Below, piece after piece: positions 1 through 6,682 of a stretch of 6,683 nt of DNA. Source of the DNA: an uncultured Collinsella sp. (GTDB lineage Bacteria > Actinomycetota > Coriobacteriia > Coriobacteriales > Coriobacteriaceae); NCBI GenBank assembly GCA_900556675.1, contig USQE01000063.1, positions 1 to 6,683 on the forward strand, given 5' to 3'. The notes below the pieces were generated by a model that was not told where the DNA came from, did no database searches, and was given only the letters and a program-made list of their open reading frames with translations. Both the position numbers and the translations under genes were made by a program. The stretch's first letter is position 1. Each line of letters starts with the position of its first letter.

Positions 1-398
1 ATTATGCCAGTCGTTTTGCTTCTCGCGAGGCGGTGCTTAAGGCGCTTGGTACGGGTTTTAGCCAGGGCGTTGATCGTAAAGACGTTTCCGTAACGCGCGA
101 TAAGCTCGGCAAGCCTAAAGCGCTGCTTTCGGGCCGTGCTCTCGAAATCGCCCAGGAATTGGGCGTTGTCGAGGTCGCTCTTTCTATTACTCTGACGGGT
201 GACTTGGCTGTCGCTAATGCCATTGCGATCACCGAAGATGCTCGACCTAAACCCAAGGAAGAAAAAGTGAGCACGAAGGAGCGCGTTGCTCAGACATTTA
301 AAGAGGCTCGTTCTGTCTTAGACGAGCTCGAACAGCTGCAACAATCTGCTTTGTCGGAACATCTGGATGATGATCCGCAAGATGCGCTAGGAGCATAG
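1..398 (+). CDS. acpS: Holo-[acyl-carrier-protein] synthase, 3' part only, with a C-terminal extension
   Basis: The gene enters from the left edge; the reading frame starts at base 3 and gives 131 visible residues. AcpS moves 4'-phosphopantetheine from CoA to a serine of acyl carrier protein, in the cytoplasm, for fatty acid synthesis. The visible part opens with RFASREAVLKALGTG, the AcpS signature; its Glu (codon 27-29) and the Lys four residues later match the catalytic/metal Glu58 and Lys62 of Bacillus subtilis AcpS. A GKP motif and the closing strand (SITLTGDLAVANAIA) follow. The usual SHS/THT of that strand reads TLT here; E. coli AcpS also lacks the His, so this is probably tolerated. 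The family normally ends near base 240, but this protein runs on for about 50 residues: a Lys/Glu-rich helical stretch, then an acidic end. The N-terminal part with the metal-binding Asp is outside the window. Confidence 0.9.
   Translation, partial: YASRFASREAVLKALGTGFSQGVDRKDVSVTRDKLGKPKALLSGRALEIAQELGVVEVALSITLTGDLAVANAIAITEDARPKPKEEKVSTKERVAQTFKEARSVLDELEQLQQSALSEHLDDDPQDALGA
255..259 (+). promoter_or_regulatory. Candidate internal ribosome binding site within acpS
   Basis: AAGGA lies 7 bases before a GTG at 267 that is in frame with acpS. Initiation there would give a separate 43-residue peptide made of most of the AcpS tail. The bases also encode Pro-Lys-Glu-Glu-Lys, so the match may be chance. 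Confidence 0.25.
389..393 (+). promoter_or_regulatory. Ribosome binding site for nnr
   Basis: AGGAG sits 5 bases before the ATG at 399, inside the last codons of acpS. The acpS stop (TAG, 396-398) directly abuts the nnr start, so translation of the two is probably coupled. This fixes the nnr start. Confidence 0.8.
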
Positions 399-2015
399 AT
401 GAAACCGGTTTTGAGTACCGAGGAAGTCGTTCGCCTCGAAGATATTATCGAGCGCGAGGGTACCTCGAAGGCCGAACTCATGGAGTTGGCGGGCGAATTT
501 GCTGCCAACGAGATTTTAAAGCTCAACCCCGATCGCGTTCTTGTATTGGTCGGTTTTGGCAACAATGGCGGAGATGGCTGGGTTGCCGCTGACATTCTGA
601 CGCATAAGGGCGTTGATGTAGATATCGTCTCCCCGGTTGAGCCGGATGAGATCCCGGCCGCTCTCGCTCGTCATGTTGCCCGCCGCACTGCTGGTCGCGA
701 CGTGCACGTGTGTGTCGGCCCCTCTCGTGATGAGCTGGAGGTGCTGATCGATAAGGCTGATGTTGTAGTCGATGCCATTTTTGGTACTGGTTTTCACGGT
801 GATCTTCGTGCGCCGTTTTCAATCTGGATTCCCACGGTCAATGAAAATGCCGATTGCGTTGTTTCCATCGATGTTCCCTCGGGTCTGAATGCCGAGACGG
901 GTGTGGTTGATGATGACTGCATTCGTGCCGAGCGTACGGTGACGATGATTGCTCCCAAGATTGGTCTATACAGTGCTGACGGTCCCGAATATGCAGGCGA
1001 TCTGGTCTGCGGTGGTCTGTATGATCGCCTTGATGAGGTCATTGACGATGTCGACCATGCTGCCGAGATTGTGGAGCCCGGCGACCTTGTGGACTACTTT
1101 GCTCCGCTGCCCACGAATATCGATAAGTACTCGCGCGGCTCGGTGCTCATTGTTGCCGGATCGGCACAGTACCCTGGCGCCGCCATTATGGCTGCCAAGT
1201 CCGCAGCCCGCGCAGGTGCCGGCTATGTGGCGGTCGCGACGCCGGATGCGTGTGCCAACCTTATCCGCATGGCGCTCCCCTCGATTCCGGTCTTTGCCAT
1301 TCCATCTGATTCCCGCGGATCTTTTGGTGCCGCTGCGCGCATGACGGTATGTGAGATTGCCAAGAAATATAGCTGCGTGCTGTGTGGTCCCGGCATGACG
1401 ACGTCTGCCGGTGCCATGCAGGTGGTTTCGGGTCTGCTCGAGCTCGACGTGCCGCTTATCTTGGATGCCGATGCCCTCAACTGCCTTGCCAAGATTGCAA
1501 TCGACGGCATCGACAGCAATCCCGAGATGTATCGTCGCGAGCAGCCGCTCGTCATGACGCCGCATTATCGCGAGCTTTCGCGTCTCGTTGCCGGCGATGA
1601 GGTCAATGACCTTGGCACCGCGATTGCTGCTGCGCAAAAGGTTGTCTGGGCCGCCGGTTCCGATAACCTCGTTGTTATCGCTAAGGGTCCGACGACGGCC
1701 ATTTGCGGTGTTGAGCGCGTGCTGCTGCCGCTCTCGGGCCCGGCATCTTTGGCGACCGCTGGCTCGGGTGACGTTCTTGCGGGTATTCTGGCCGGCACGC
1801 TAGCCACCATGCGCGACGAGATGGACCGCTGGGAGCTGCTGTACTCGTATGCCGTCGCGCTTCATAGCTATGCCGGTTTTGCCGCGGCGACGGAGTTTGG
1901 CGAGAAGAGCGTTATCGCGACCGATCTTATCGACTTGATTGGTCCCGCCATGGAATTGGCGGCAAAGGATGCGCTCGATGATCTGGGAATCACAGGCGAA
2001 GGGTCGGATGACTAA
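399..2015 (+). CDS. nnr: Bifunctional NAD(P)H-hydrate epimerase / ADP-dependent NAD(P)H-hydrate dehydratase
   Basis: This 538-residue protein repairs NADH and NADPH damaged by hydration: the N-terminal domain interconverts R- and S-hydrates and the C-terminal domain dehydrates the S form using ADP. The epimerase domain (YjeF_N, about 1-225) shows GFGNNGGDG at 52-60, DAIFGTG at 125-131 and the SIDVPSGLNAETG loop at 156-168. The dehydratase domain (carbohydrate-kinase-like, about 235-520) shows KYSRGSVLIVAGS at 243-255, LDADALN at 355-361, TPH at 387-389, KGPTT at 429-433 and the nucleotide-site ATAGSGDVLAG at 452-462, with the expected catalytic Asp458. The length is close to that of E. coli Nnr (about 515), so both halves look complete. 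TPHYRE replaces the commoner TPHPGE, a mild variation. It is preceded by a strong ribosome binding site and followed after 2 bases by alr. It has no signal peptide, so it should be cytoplasmic. Confidence 0.95.
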   Translation: MKPVLSTEEVVRLEDIIEREGTSKAELMELAGEFAANEILKLNPDRVLVLVGFGNNGGDGWVAADILTHKGVDVDIVSPVEPDEIPAALARHVARRTAGRDVHVCVGPSRDELEVLIDKADVVVDAIFGTGFHGDLRAPFSIWIPTVNENADCVVSIDVPSGLNAETGVVDDDCIRAERTVTMIAPKIGLYSADGPEYAGDLVCGGLYDRLDEVIDDVDHAAEIVEPGDLVDYFAPLPTNIDKYSRGSVLIVAGSAQYPGAAIMAAKSAARAGAGYVAVATPDACANLIRMALPSIPVFAIPSDSRGSFGAAARMTVCEIAKKYSCVLCGPGMTTSAGAMQVVSGLLELDVPLILDADALNCLAKIAIDGIDSNPEMYRREQPLVMTPHYRELSRLVAGDEVNDLGTAIAAAQKVVWAAGSDNLVVIAKGPTTAICGVERVLLPLSGPASLATAGSGDVLAGILAGTLATMRDEMDRWELLYSYAVALHSYAGFAAATEFGEKSVIATDLIDLIGPAMELAAKDALDDLGITGEGSDD

Positions 2016-2017
2016 TT

Positions 2018-3163
2018 ATGAATAAAGCCGATTTGACGCGTTGGTCCTGGGTCGAGATCGACCGCGGGGCGCTCCGCCGCAACACGAGGGCCTATAAGAA
2101 TTTGCTGAATCCGCGCCAGCGCCTGTGCTGCGTGGTTAAAGCCGACGCTTATGGCCATGGAGCTGTTGAGTGCGCCAAGATTATGTATTCGGCCGGTGCC
2201 GACATGTTTGCCGTGGCGACGGTTAACGAGGGCGTTGAGCTCCGACAGGGCGGGATCACGAAACCCATCCTCATCCTTAGCGAGCCGCCTATCGAGGCTA
2301 TTCCGACGTTGCTCGAGTTCGATATCATGCCCTCGGTCTATACGTCTGACTTTGCTCTTGCGTATGGCGAATGTGCCGTCGCGGCGGGCAAGGTGGGCAA
2401 GTATCATCTCGCCATCGAGACGGGCATGAACCGCATCGGCGTACATTACACGCAGGTGCTCGACTTTGTCCGCGGTATTGATTTCCATCGCGGTATTCAG
2501 TGCGATGGCGTATTTACGCACTTCGCCACGGCCGATGAACCTTCGGGCTGGGACTACAAGCTGCAGTGCCAGCGCTTTACCGAGGCCGTTCAGGTCATTA
2601 AGGATGCGGGTTTTGAGTGCGGTATCGTGCACTGCGCCAACACGCCGTCCTCGATGCTCGACCCCTCGATGCATTTTGATATGATTCGCGCCGGCGTTGG
2701 CTTGTATGGCATGCAGCCGTGCGAGCTGAGTGGCCGTGTGATGCAGCTCGATCCCGTTATGAGTGTCCATGCGCGCGTGACGCGCGTGGCGCACCCTGCG
2801 ATGGGCGAGGGCGTGGGCTACGGTTTTACCTACCGCGTACCGCGTACGCGCGTTCAGATCTGCACGCTGCCGATCGGTTATGCCGACGGCCTATCGCGTA
2901 CGCTTTCCAATCGTATGGATGTGCTGTATCGCGGCGAGCGCGTGCGTCAGGTTGGCAATATCTGCATGGATCAGTTTATGGTCGCCATTCAGTCCAACCC
3001 GGCACACGAGATTCCCGAGGCCGAGTATGGTGACGAGATGATTATTGTCGGCCGCGATGGCGATGCCGAGATCACTATGGATGAGATGGCCCGACTGCGT
3101 GGCACGATTAACTACGAGGTTGCCTGCGGCTTTGGCATGCGCCTCGACAAGGTTTACGTGTAG
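2018..3163 (+). CDS. alr: Alanine racemase-family PLP enzyme with variant active site
   Basis: This 381-residue fold-type III PLP racemase is expected to convert L-alanine to D-alanine for peptidoglycan. Lys41 in VVKADAYGHG is the PLP lysine and Tyr268 in GVGYGFTY the second catalytic base. Arg224 (IRAGVGLYG) should contact the PLP ring nitrogen; Met317-Asp318 (CMDQ), IGYADG (286-291) and TINYEV (363-368) are conserved. Compared from memory with the Geobacillus stearothermophilus enzyme, carbamylated Lys129 is Ala132 (HLAIETGMNR), gate Tyr354 is Met374 (GFGMR), and PLP-phosphate Ser204 is Thr209 (HCANTPSS). There are 12 cysteines, many for a cytosolic enzyme and in keeping with an anaerobe. 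The start lies 2 bases after nnr with only a weak, distant GAAGGG (1998-2003), so it probably depends on translational coupling. Family assignment is firm; strict alanine specificity is not. Confidence 0.93.
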   Translation: MNKADLTRWSWVEIDRGALRRNTRAYKNLLNPRQRLCCVVKADAYGHGAVECAKIMYSAGADMFAVATVNEGVELRQGGITKPILILSEPPIEAIPTLLEFDIMPSVYTSDFALAYGECAVAAGKVGKYHLAIETGMNRIGVHYTQVLDFVRGIDFHRGIQCDGVFTHFATADEPSGWDYKLQCQRFTEAVQVIKDAGFECGIVHCANTPSSMLDPSMHFDMIRAGVGLYGMQPCELSGRVMQLDPVMSVHARVTRVAHPAMGEGVGYGFTYRVPRTRVQICTLPIGYADGLSRTLSNRMDVLYRGERVRQVGNICMDQFMVAIQSNPAHEIPEAEYGDEMIIVGRDGDAEITMDEMARLRGTINYEVACGFGMRLDKVYV

Positions 3164-3166
3164 GAG
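3161..3166 (+). promoter_or_regulatory. Ribosome binding site overlapping the alr stop codon
   Basis: TAGGAG combines the alr stop codon (TAG, 3161-3163) with a Shine-Dalgarno core, 5 bases before the ATG at 3172. It selects this start over the in-frame ATG at 3181 and suggests that ribosomes ending alr re-initiate on the glycosylase gene. Confidence 0.75.
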
Positions 3167-3171
3167 TCGCC

Positions 3172-3792
3172 ATGGGCGTCATGCACATCCCCGGCCATAC
3201 CCATCAGGCGCCACGTGAGGTCGCGCTCGAGGAAATTGAGGCCGTTCTGGGCGATTGTCACCTCTGCCAGCTCTATCAGTCGCGTCACAATATCGTGTTT
3301 GGCGTGGGAAACCCCCGCGCCCGCGTCATGTTTATTGGTGAAGCACCGGGTCGCAACGAGGATTTGCAGGGCGAACCCTTTGTGGGAGCGGCGGGTGAAG
3401 ACCTCAACGGCATTTTGTCCCTGGCAGGTCTTAAGCGCGAGGATGTCTATATCGCCAATGTGCTTAAGTGCCGTCCTCCGGGAAACCGCAATCCGCGTCC
3501 CGAGGAAGTGCTGGCTTGCTCACCGTTTTTGCGCGAGCAGATTCGAAGCATTTGGCCCGATATCATCGTGACGCTTGGCAACCCTGCAACGCACTTTGTG
3601 CTCAAGACCGAGATCGGCATTACCAAGTTGCGCGGCAGGTTCCATCAGATGGGCCACTTTGTGGTGATGCCGACGTTTCATCCTGCGGCGGCGCTGCGCA
3701 ATCCGGCGTGGCAGGAGCTGCTGGAGGAAGACTTTAAGATGCTGGGCGACTATCTGGAGCGGCACCCCGCGCCGGAGACCGCCTCGGAATAA
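3172..3792 (+). CDS. udg: Type-4 (UDGa-like) iron-sulfur uracil-DNA glycosylase
   Basis: This 206-residue enzyme should remove uracil, formed by cytosine deamination or misincorporation, from DNA to start base excision repair. Four cysteines fit the 4Fe-4S cluster of this family: Cys29 and Cys32 (CHLC), Cys100 (LKCRPP) and Cys116. The first catalytic motif GEAPGRNED (56-64) has the family 4 form GEAPGxxED. Phe70 in PFVG should stack on uracil, Asn96 precedes the third cysteine, and the second motif HPAAA starts at His170. The length is typical of the family (about 190-220). The first 15 residues (three His, two Pro) precede the conserved core and look like a loose tail. The gene sits between alr and tsaE, which are often adjacent in actinobacteria, so it looks like a lineage-specific insertion into the operon. 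It ends with tandem stops (TAATAA, 3790-3795). Confidence 0.94.
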   Translation: MGVMHIPGHTHQAPREVALEEIEAVLGDCHLCQLYQSRHNIVFGVGNPRARVMFIGEAPGRNEDLQGEPFVGAAGEDLNGILSLAGLKREDVYIANVLKCRPPGNRNPRPEEVLACSPFLREQIRSIWPDIIVTLGNPATHFVLKTEIGITKLRGRFHQMGHFVVMPTFHPAAALRNPAWQELLEEDFKMLGDYLERHPAPETASE

Positions 3793-3793
3793 T

Positions 3794-3799
3794 AAGGAG
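3794..3799 (+). promoter_or_regulatory. Ribosome binding site for tsaE
   Basis: AAGGAG lies 5 bases before the ATG at 3805, overlapping the second of the two stop codons that end the glycosylase gene. It is the strongest Shine-Dalgarno match in the window and fixes the tsaE start. Confidence 0.8.
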
Positions 3800-3804
3800 C
3801 GCAT

Positions 3805-4311
3805 ATGTCCCTGGAGCGCCTGGGGGTAGGTACCTATAGAACGGCTCGTACTGCCGATACGGAGCATTTTGGCGAGCTGATCGCACCGTGTCTAGAAGAT
3901 GGCGATGTGCTGATTTTGACCGGTGGCTTGGGTGTGGGAAAAACCCACTTTACCAAGGGCGTCTCGCGCGCTCTGGGCGATGAGCATATGGTCACGAGCC
4001 CTACGTTCGCGCTCATGGCCGTTCATGACCAGGGACGTATTCCGCTGTTCCATTTTGATCTGTACCGCCTGGAGCATGCCTACGAGCTTGAGGATACGGG
4101 CATTTTTGACGTGCTGGGCTATGAGGGTGTTTGCCTGCTGGAATGGGGCGAGCAGTTTCAGGATGAACTGACAGATGAGTATCTTTCGGTGACGCTTAAG
4201 CGCGATGAGGACGACAGCGACGTGCGAACGATAACGCTCGAGGCGCACGGCGAGCGCGCGAATGAGCTTTCCCATTTGATAGATAAGGCTGTACAAGATG
4301 AGCTTGCATAA
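3805..4311 (+). CDS. tsaE: tRNA t6A biosynthesis ATPase TsaE
   Basis: This 168-residue P-loop ATPase is the third partner of the bacterial t6A complex; ATP hydrolysis by TsaE is thought to reset the TsaB-TsaD transferase between rounds. The Walker A motif is GGLGVGKT (40-47), followed by SPTF (65-68), FHFDLYRLE (82-90) and LLEWGEQF (111-118), whose Glu113-Trp114 is the family's conserved pair. Most TsaE proteins have Asp or Glu at the second Walker A position (GDLGAGKT); here it is Gly41, while Lys46 and Thr47 are kept. The last 35 residues are acidic and variable. The gene overlaps the start of the TsaB-RimI-TsaD fusion by 14 bases, putting all t6A complex subunits in one translationally linked pair. 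The next gene supplies both protein partners. Confidence 0.95.
   Translation: MSLERLGVGTYRTARTADTEHFGELIAPCLEDGDVLILTGGLGVGKTHFTKGVSRALGDEHMVTSPTFALMAVHDQGRIPLFHFDLYRLEHAYELEDTGIFDVLGYEGVCLLEWGEQFQDELTDEYLSVTLKRDEDDSDVRTITLEAHGERANELSHLIDKAVQDELA
4285..4288 (+). promoter_or_regulatory. Ribosome binding site for the tsaB-rimI-tsaD fusion, inside tsaE
   Basis: AAGG lies 9 bases before the ATG at 4298, within the tsaE coding sequence. The 14-base overlap ATGAGCTTGCATAA (4298-4311) contains the start of the fusion and the stop of tsaE in different frames, a classic coupling arrangement. Confidence 0.6.
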
Positions 4312-6682
4312 CGACAACGCGCTGGTGGTGGCGCTCGACACATCGACCGACATGCTTGCCTGCGCGGCAAGCTGGATTGATGTGCAGACAGGCGAGGCAA
4401 AGCTGGTGAGTGGGGACCATCTGTGTCGCCGCCATGCCAACGTGGAGCTCGTGAATACTGTTGATGGCCTACTGAAGCAGACCGGCCTGAATCGCAGCGA
4501 TGTCGGCTGTTATGTGGTCGGCCGCGGCCCGGGTTCGTTTACGGGCGTGCGTATCGGCATCTCCACCGCAAAGGGTCTGGCACGCGGTGCCAACGTGCCG
4601 TTGCTGGGCGTGTCGACACTTGACGCGTGCGCCTGGACGGCATGGAAGGCCGGTGTACGCGGCAAGCTTGGTGTTCTTGCCGATGCCATGCGCGGCGAGG
4701 TGTACCCGGCGCTCTATGTGCTGGGGGATGAGGGCCCCGAGCGTCTGTTTGAGCGCGAGCGCGTGGTCAAGGCCGCCGTGGCGCTTGATGAGTGGCGCCA
4801 GACCGCGGACTGGGATCAGGTTCAGTTAACTGGTGACGGTCTCGTGCGTTATGGCAAACTGCTGGGCGAGGATGAGACGGCGCGCTGCGTGGAGCGAGAC
4901 CTGTGGTGGCCCTCGGGCGAGGGCCTGCTGATGGCGCACGCCGCAGGCGATGGCGATCCGGCTCGCGTCTTGCCGATCTATACGCGCCTTTCGGACGCCG
5001 AGGAAAACGAGCGTAAGCGTCTGGGCCTTGCCGAGAGCGCGCAGAGTGAGGTGACAGGTGTTGCCGACGAGCTTGCCGGACGTCATCTGCAATTCCGCCC
5101 CATGGGCGCGGCAGATGCCGAGGGCGCGAGCGCACTGGAGACCGCCTGCTTTGAAGGCGCCGGACACGAGGCGTGGACGCCGGGCATGTTCCTGTCCGAG
5201 CTGGGCGAGGACGTTGCCGCACCGCGTAGCTGGTGGGTGGCGCACGACGACGGCCGTCTGCTGGGTCTTGCCGGCGGTATGGTCGTCGACGGGGACGTGC
5301 AGATTATGGACGTTGCCGTCGATCCGGCGCATCGCCGCGAGGGCATCGCCCGCAAGCTTCTGTCGCACGTGAGCTATGACGCGCAGATGCTCGGCTGCAC
5401 CACGGCTTCGCTTGAGGTTGAGGACGGCAACGAGGTCGCAATTGCACTCTATGCCGCTCTGGGCTTTACCGAGGCGGGTCGTCGCCGTGGCTATTACGGT
5501 GCCGGCAAGGATGCCATCGTCATGACGGCGCCGCTGCCCCTGGTGCTTCCTCTCGACAATGCCTCGCCCGAGCCGACGGCTGCCGAACAGCGTGTATGGC
5601 CGCTGCCCGCGCCCGAACGCACCGCTGAGGAGCGTGCCGAAATCGAGCGCCGTCGCCTGGTGCTTGCCATCGAGAGTTCCTGCGACGAGACGGCCGTGGC
5701 GATTATCGATGCGGACGGCAAGATGCTGGCCAACCAGGTGTCGACGCAGATTGATTTTCATGCTCGCTTTGGCGGCGTGGTGCCCGAGATCGCCTCGCGC
5801 AAGCACGTTGAGGTGATTGTGAGTGTCGTAGATGCGGCGCTTGAAGATGCCGCGGCATCGCTGGGCCTTGAGGGCGGGGCGATTGCGCCAAGTGAGCTTG
5901 CCGCCGTGGGTGTGACGCAAGGTCCGGGCCTGGTGGGTGCCTTGGTGGTGGGTGTCGCCTTTGCCAAGGGCTTTGCGTATGCTGCCGGCAAACCGCTGGT
6001 GTGCGTCAATCATCTGGAGGGTCACCTGTTTGCCAACCTGTTGGCGCAGCCCGATCTTAAGCCCCCGTTTATCTTTACGCTCGTTTCGGGCGGGCACACC
6101 ATGCTCGTGCACGTAAAGGCATGGGGCGACTACGAGGTGCTTGGCGAGACACTTGACGACGCCGTGGGCGAAGCCTTCGACAAGGTGGCAAAGGCGCTTG
6201 GCCTTGGCTATCCCGGCGGCCCCATCATCTCCAAGCTTGCCGAGACGGGCAACCCCAAGGCGATCGATTTCCCCCGTGCGCTGAACAGCAGGGGAGACTA
6301 CCGCTTCTCGCTTTCGGGCCTCAAGACGGCGGTGACGCTCTACATCGAGCAGGAGACCAAGGCCGGGCGCACGATTCATCTGCCCGATCTGGCGGCCTCG
6401 TTTGAGGCGGCGGTCTTTGACGTGCAGTACAAGAAGGCCAAAAACGCCTTGCATGCCACCGGGTGCAAGGAGTATTGCATCGGCGGCGGCGTTTCGGCCA
6501 ACCCGCATCTGCGCGAGATGATGATCAAGAAGCTCGGGCGTCAGGGGATCCGCGTGACGGTGCCGCCCTTGTCTGCCTGCACCGATAACGCCGCCATGAT
6601 CGCGGAGGTCGCACGCCGTAAATTCGACCGAGGTGAAATCTCGCCGTTCGATGTCGACGCCGATCCAAACATGACGCTGTAG
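4298..6682 (+). CDS. tsaB/rimI/tsaD: TsaB-RimI-TsaD three-domain fusion: t6A transferase with S18 N-acetyltransferase
   Basis: One 794-residue protein holds three units that are usually separate. TsaB (about 1-230), the non-catalytic partner of TsaD, shows ALDTST at 12-17 and GRGPGSFTGVRIG at 75-87. RimI (about 263-411), a GNAT enzyme that acetylates the N-terminus of ribosomal protein S18, shows the acetyl-CoA loop RREGIA (346-351); Glu373 and Tyr385 align with Salmonella catalytic Glu103 and Tyr115. TsaD (about 454-794), which transfers threonylcarbamoyl to A37 of ANN-reading tRNAs, shows ESSCDET (459-465), metal ligands His572 and His576 (NHLEGH), SGGHT (597-601), GGVSAN (729-734) and TDNAAM with metal-ligand Asp763. 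Linkers span about 231-262 and 412-453; the second is Pro/Ala-rich, then charged and helical. All domains look intact, with no frameshift or stop. No well-placed Shine-Dalgarno and start pair precedes RimI or TsaD, so separate products seem unlikely. The stop is TAG at 6680-6682. Confidence 0.95.
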   Translation: MSLHNDNALVVALDTSTDMLACAASWIDVQTGEAKLVSGDHLCRRHANVELVNTVDGLLKQTGLNRSDVGCYVVGRGPGSFTGVRIGISTAKGLARGANVPLLGVSTLDACAWTAWKAGVRGKLGVLADAMRGEVYPALYVLGDEGPERLFERERVVKAAVALDEWRQTADWDQVQLTGDGLVRYGKLLGEDETARCVERDLWWPSGEGLLMAHAAGDGDPARVLPIYTRLSDAEENERKRLGLAESAQSEVTGVADELAGRHLQFRPMGAADAEGASALETACFEGAGHEAWTPGMFLSELGEDVAAPRSWWVAHDDGRLLGLAGGMVVDGDVQIMDVAVDPAHRREGIARKLLSHVSYDAQMLGCTTASLEVEDGNEVAIALYAALGFTEAGRRRGYYGAGKDAIVMTAPLPLVLPLDNASPEPTAAEQRVWPLPAPERTAEERAEIERRRLVLAIESSCDETAVAIIDADGKMLANQVSTQIDFHARFGGVVPEIASRKHVEVIVSVVDAALEDAAASLGLEGGAIAPSELAAVGVTQGPGLVGALVVGVAFAKGFAYAAGKPLVCVNHLEGHLFANLLAQPDLKPPFIFTLVSGGHTMLVHVKAWGDYEVLGETLDDAVGEAFDKVAKALGLGYPGGPIISKLAETGNPKAIDFPRALNSRGDYRFSLSGLKTAVTLYIEQETKAGRTIHLPDLAASFEAAVFDVQYKKAKNALHATGCKEYCIGGGVSANPHLREMMIKKLGRQGIRVTVPPLSACTDNAAMIAEVARRKFDRGEISPFDVDADPNMTL

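Noticed and set aside
966..1637. A 223-codon minus-strand open frame opposite nnr
   Set aside because: It is Arg/His/Gly-rich low-information sequence lying wholly within the conserved dehydratase region of nnr on the other strand.
2012..2794. A 260-codon minus-strand open frame opposite alr
   Set aside because: It is a shadow of a clearly coding alr, with no family motif and no separate gene context.
2770..2795. GCGCG-rich alternating stretch that could be read as a hairpin or binding site
   Set aside because: It lies inside alr, encodes a normal strand (HARVTRVAH) and is not followed by a T-run, so there is no support for a terminator or operator.
2831..2850. Short tandem repeat TACCGCG x2 followed by TACGCGCG
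   Set aside because: It encodes Tyr-Arg-Val-Pro-Arg-Thr-Arg in a normal part of alr just after the catalytic Tyr. It looks like codon bias, not a site or recombination element.
5102..5104. In-frame ATG (Met269) as an internal start for a free RimI
   Set aside because: There is no Shine-Dalgarno sequence upstream, and starting here would remove the first strand of the GNAT fold.
5627..5662. Possible internal start for a free TsaD (GAGGAG at 5627 and GTG at 5660)
   Set aside because: The spacing of 27 bases is too long for initiation, and no other in-frame start near the TsaD domain boundary has a Shine-Dalgarno sequence.
4826..6508. A 560-codon open frame on the minus strand opposite the tsaB-rimI-tsaD fusion
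   Set aside because: Its translation shows no recognisable motifs and is rich in Arg, His and Gly, as expected from reading GC-rich codons backwards. The plus strand carries intact catalytic motifs over the same bases.
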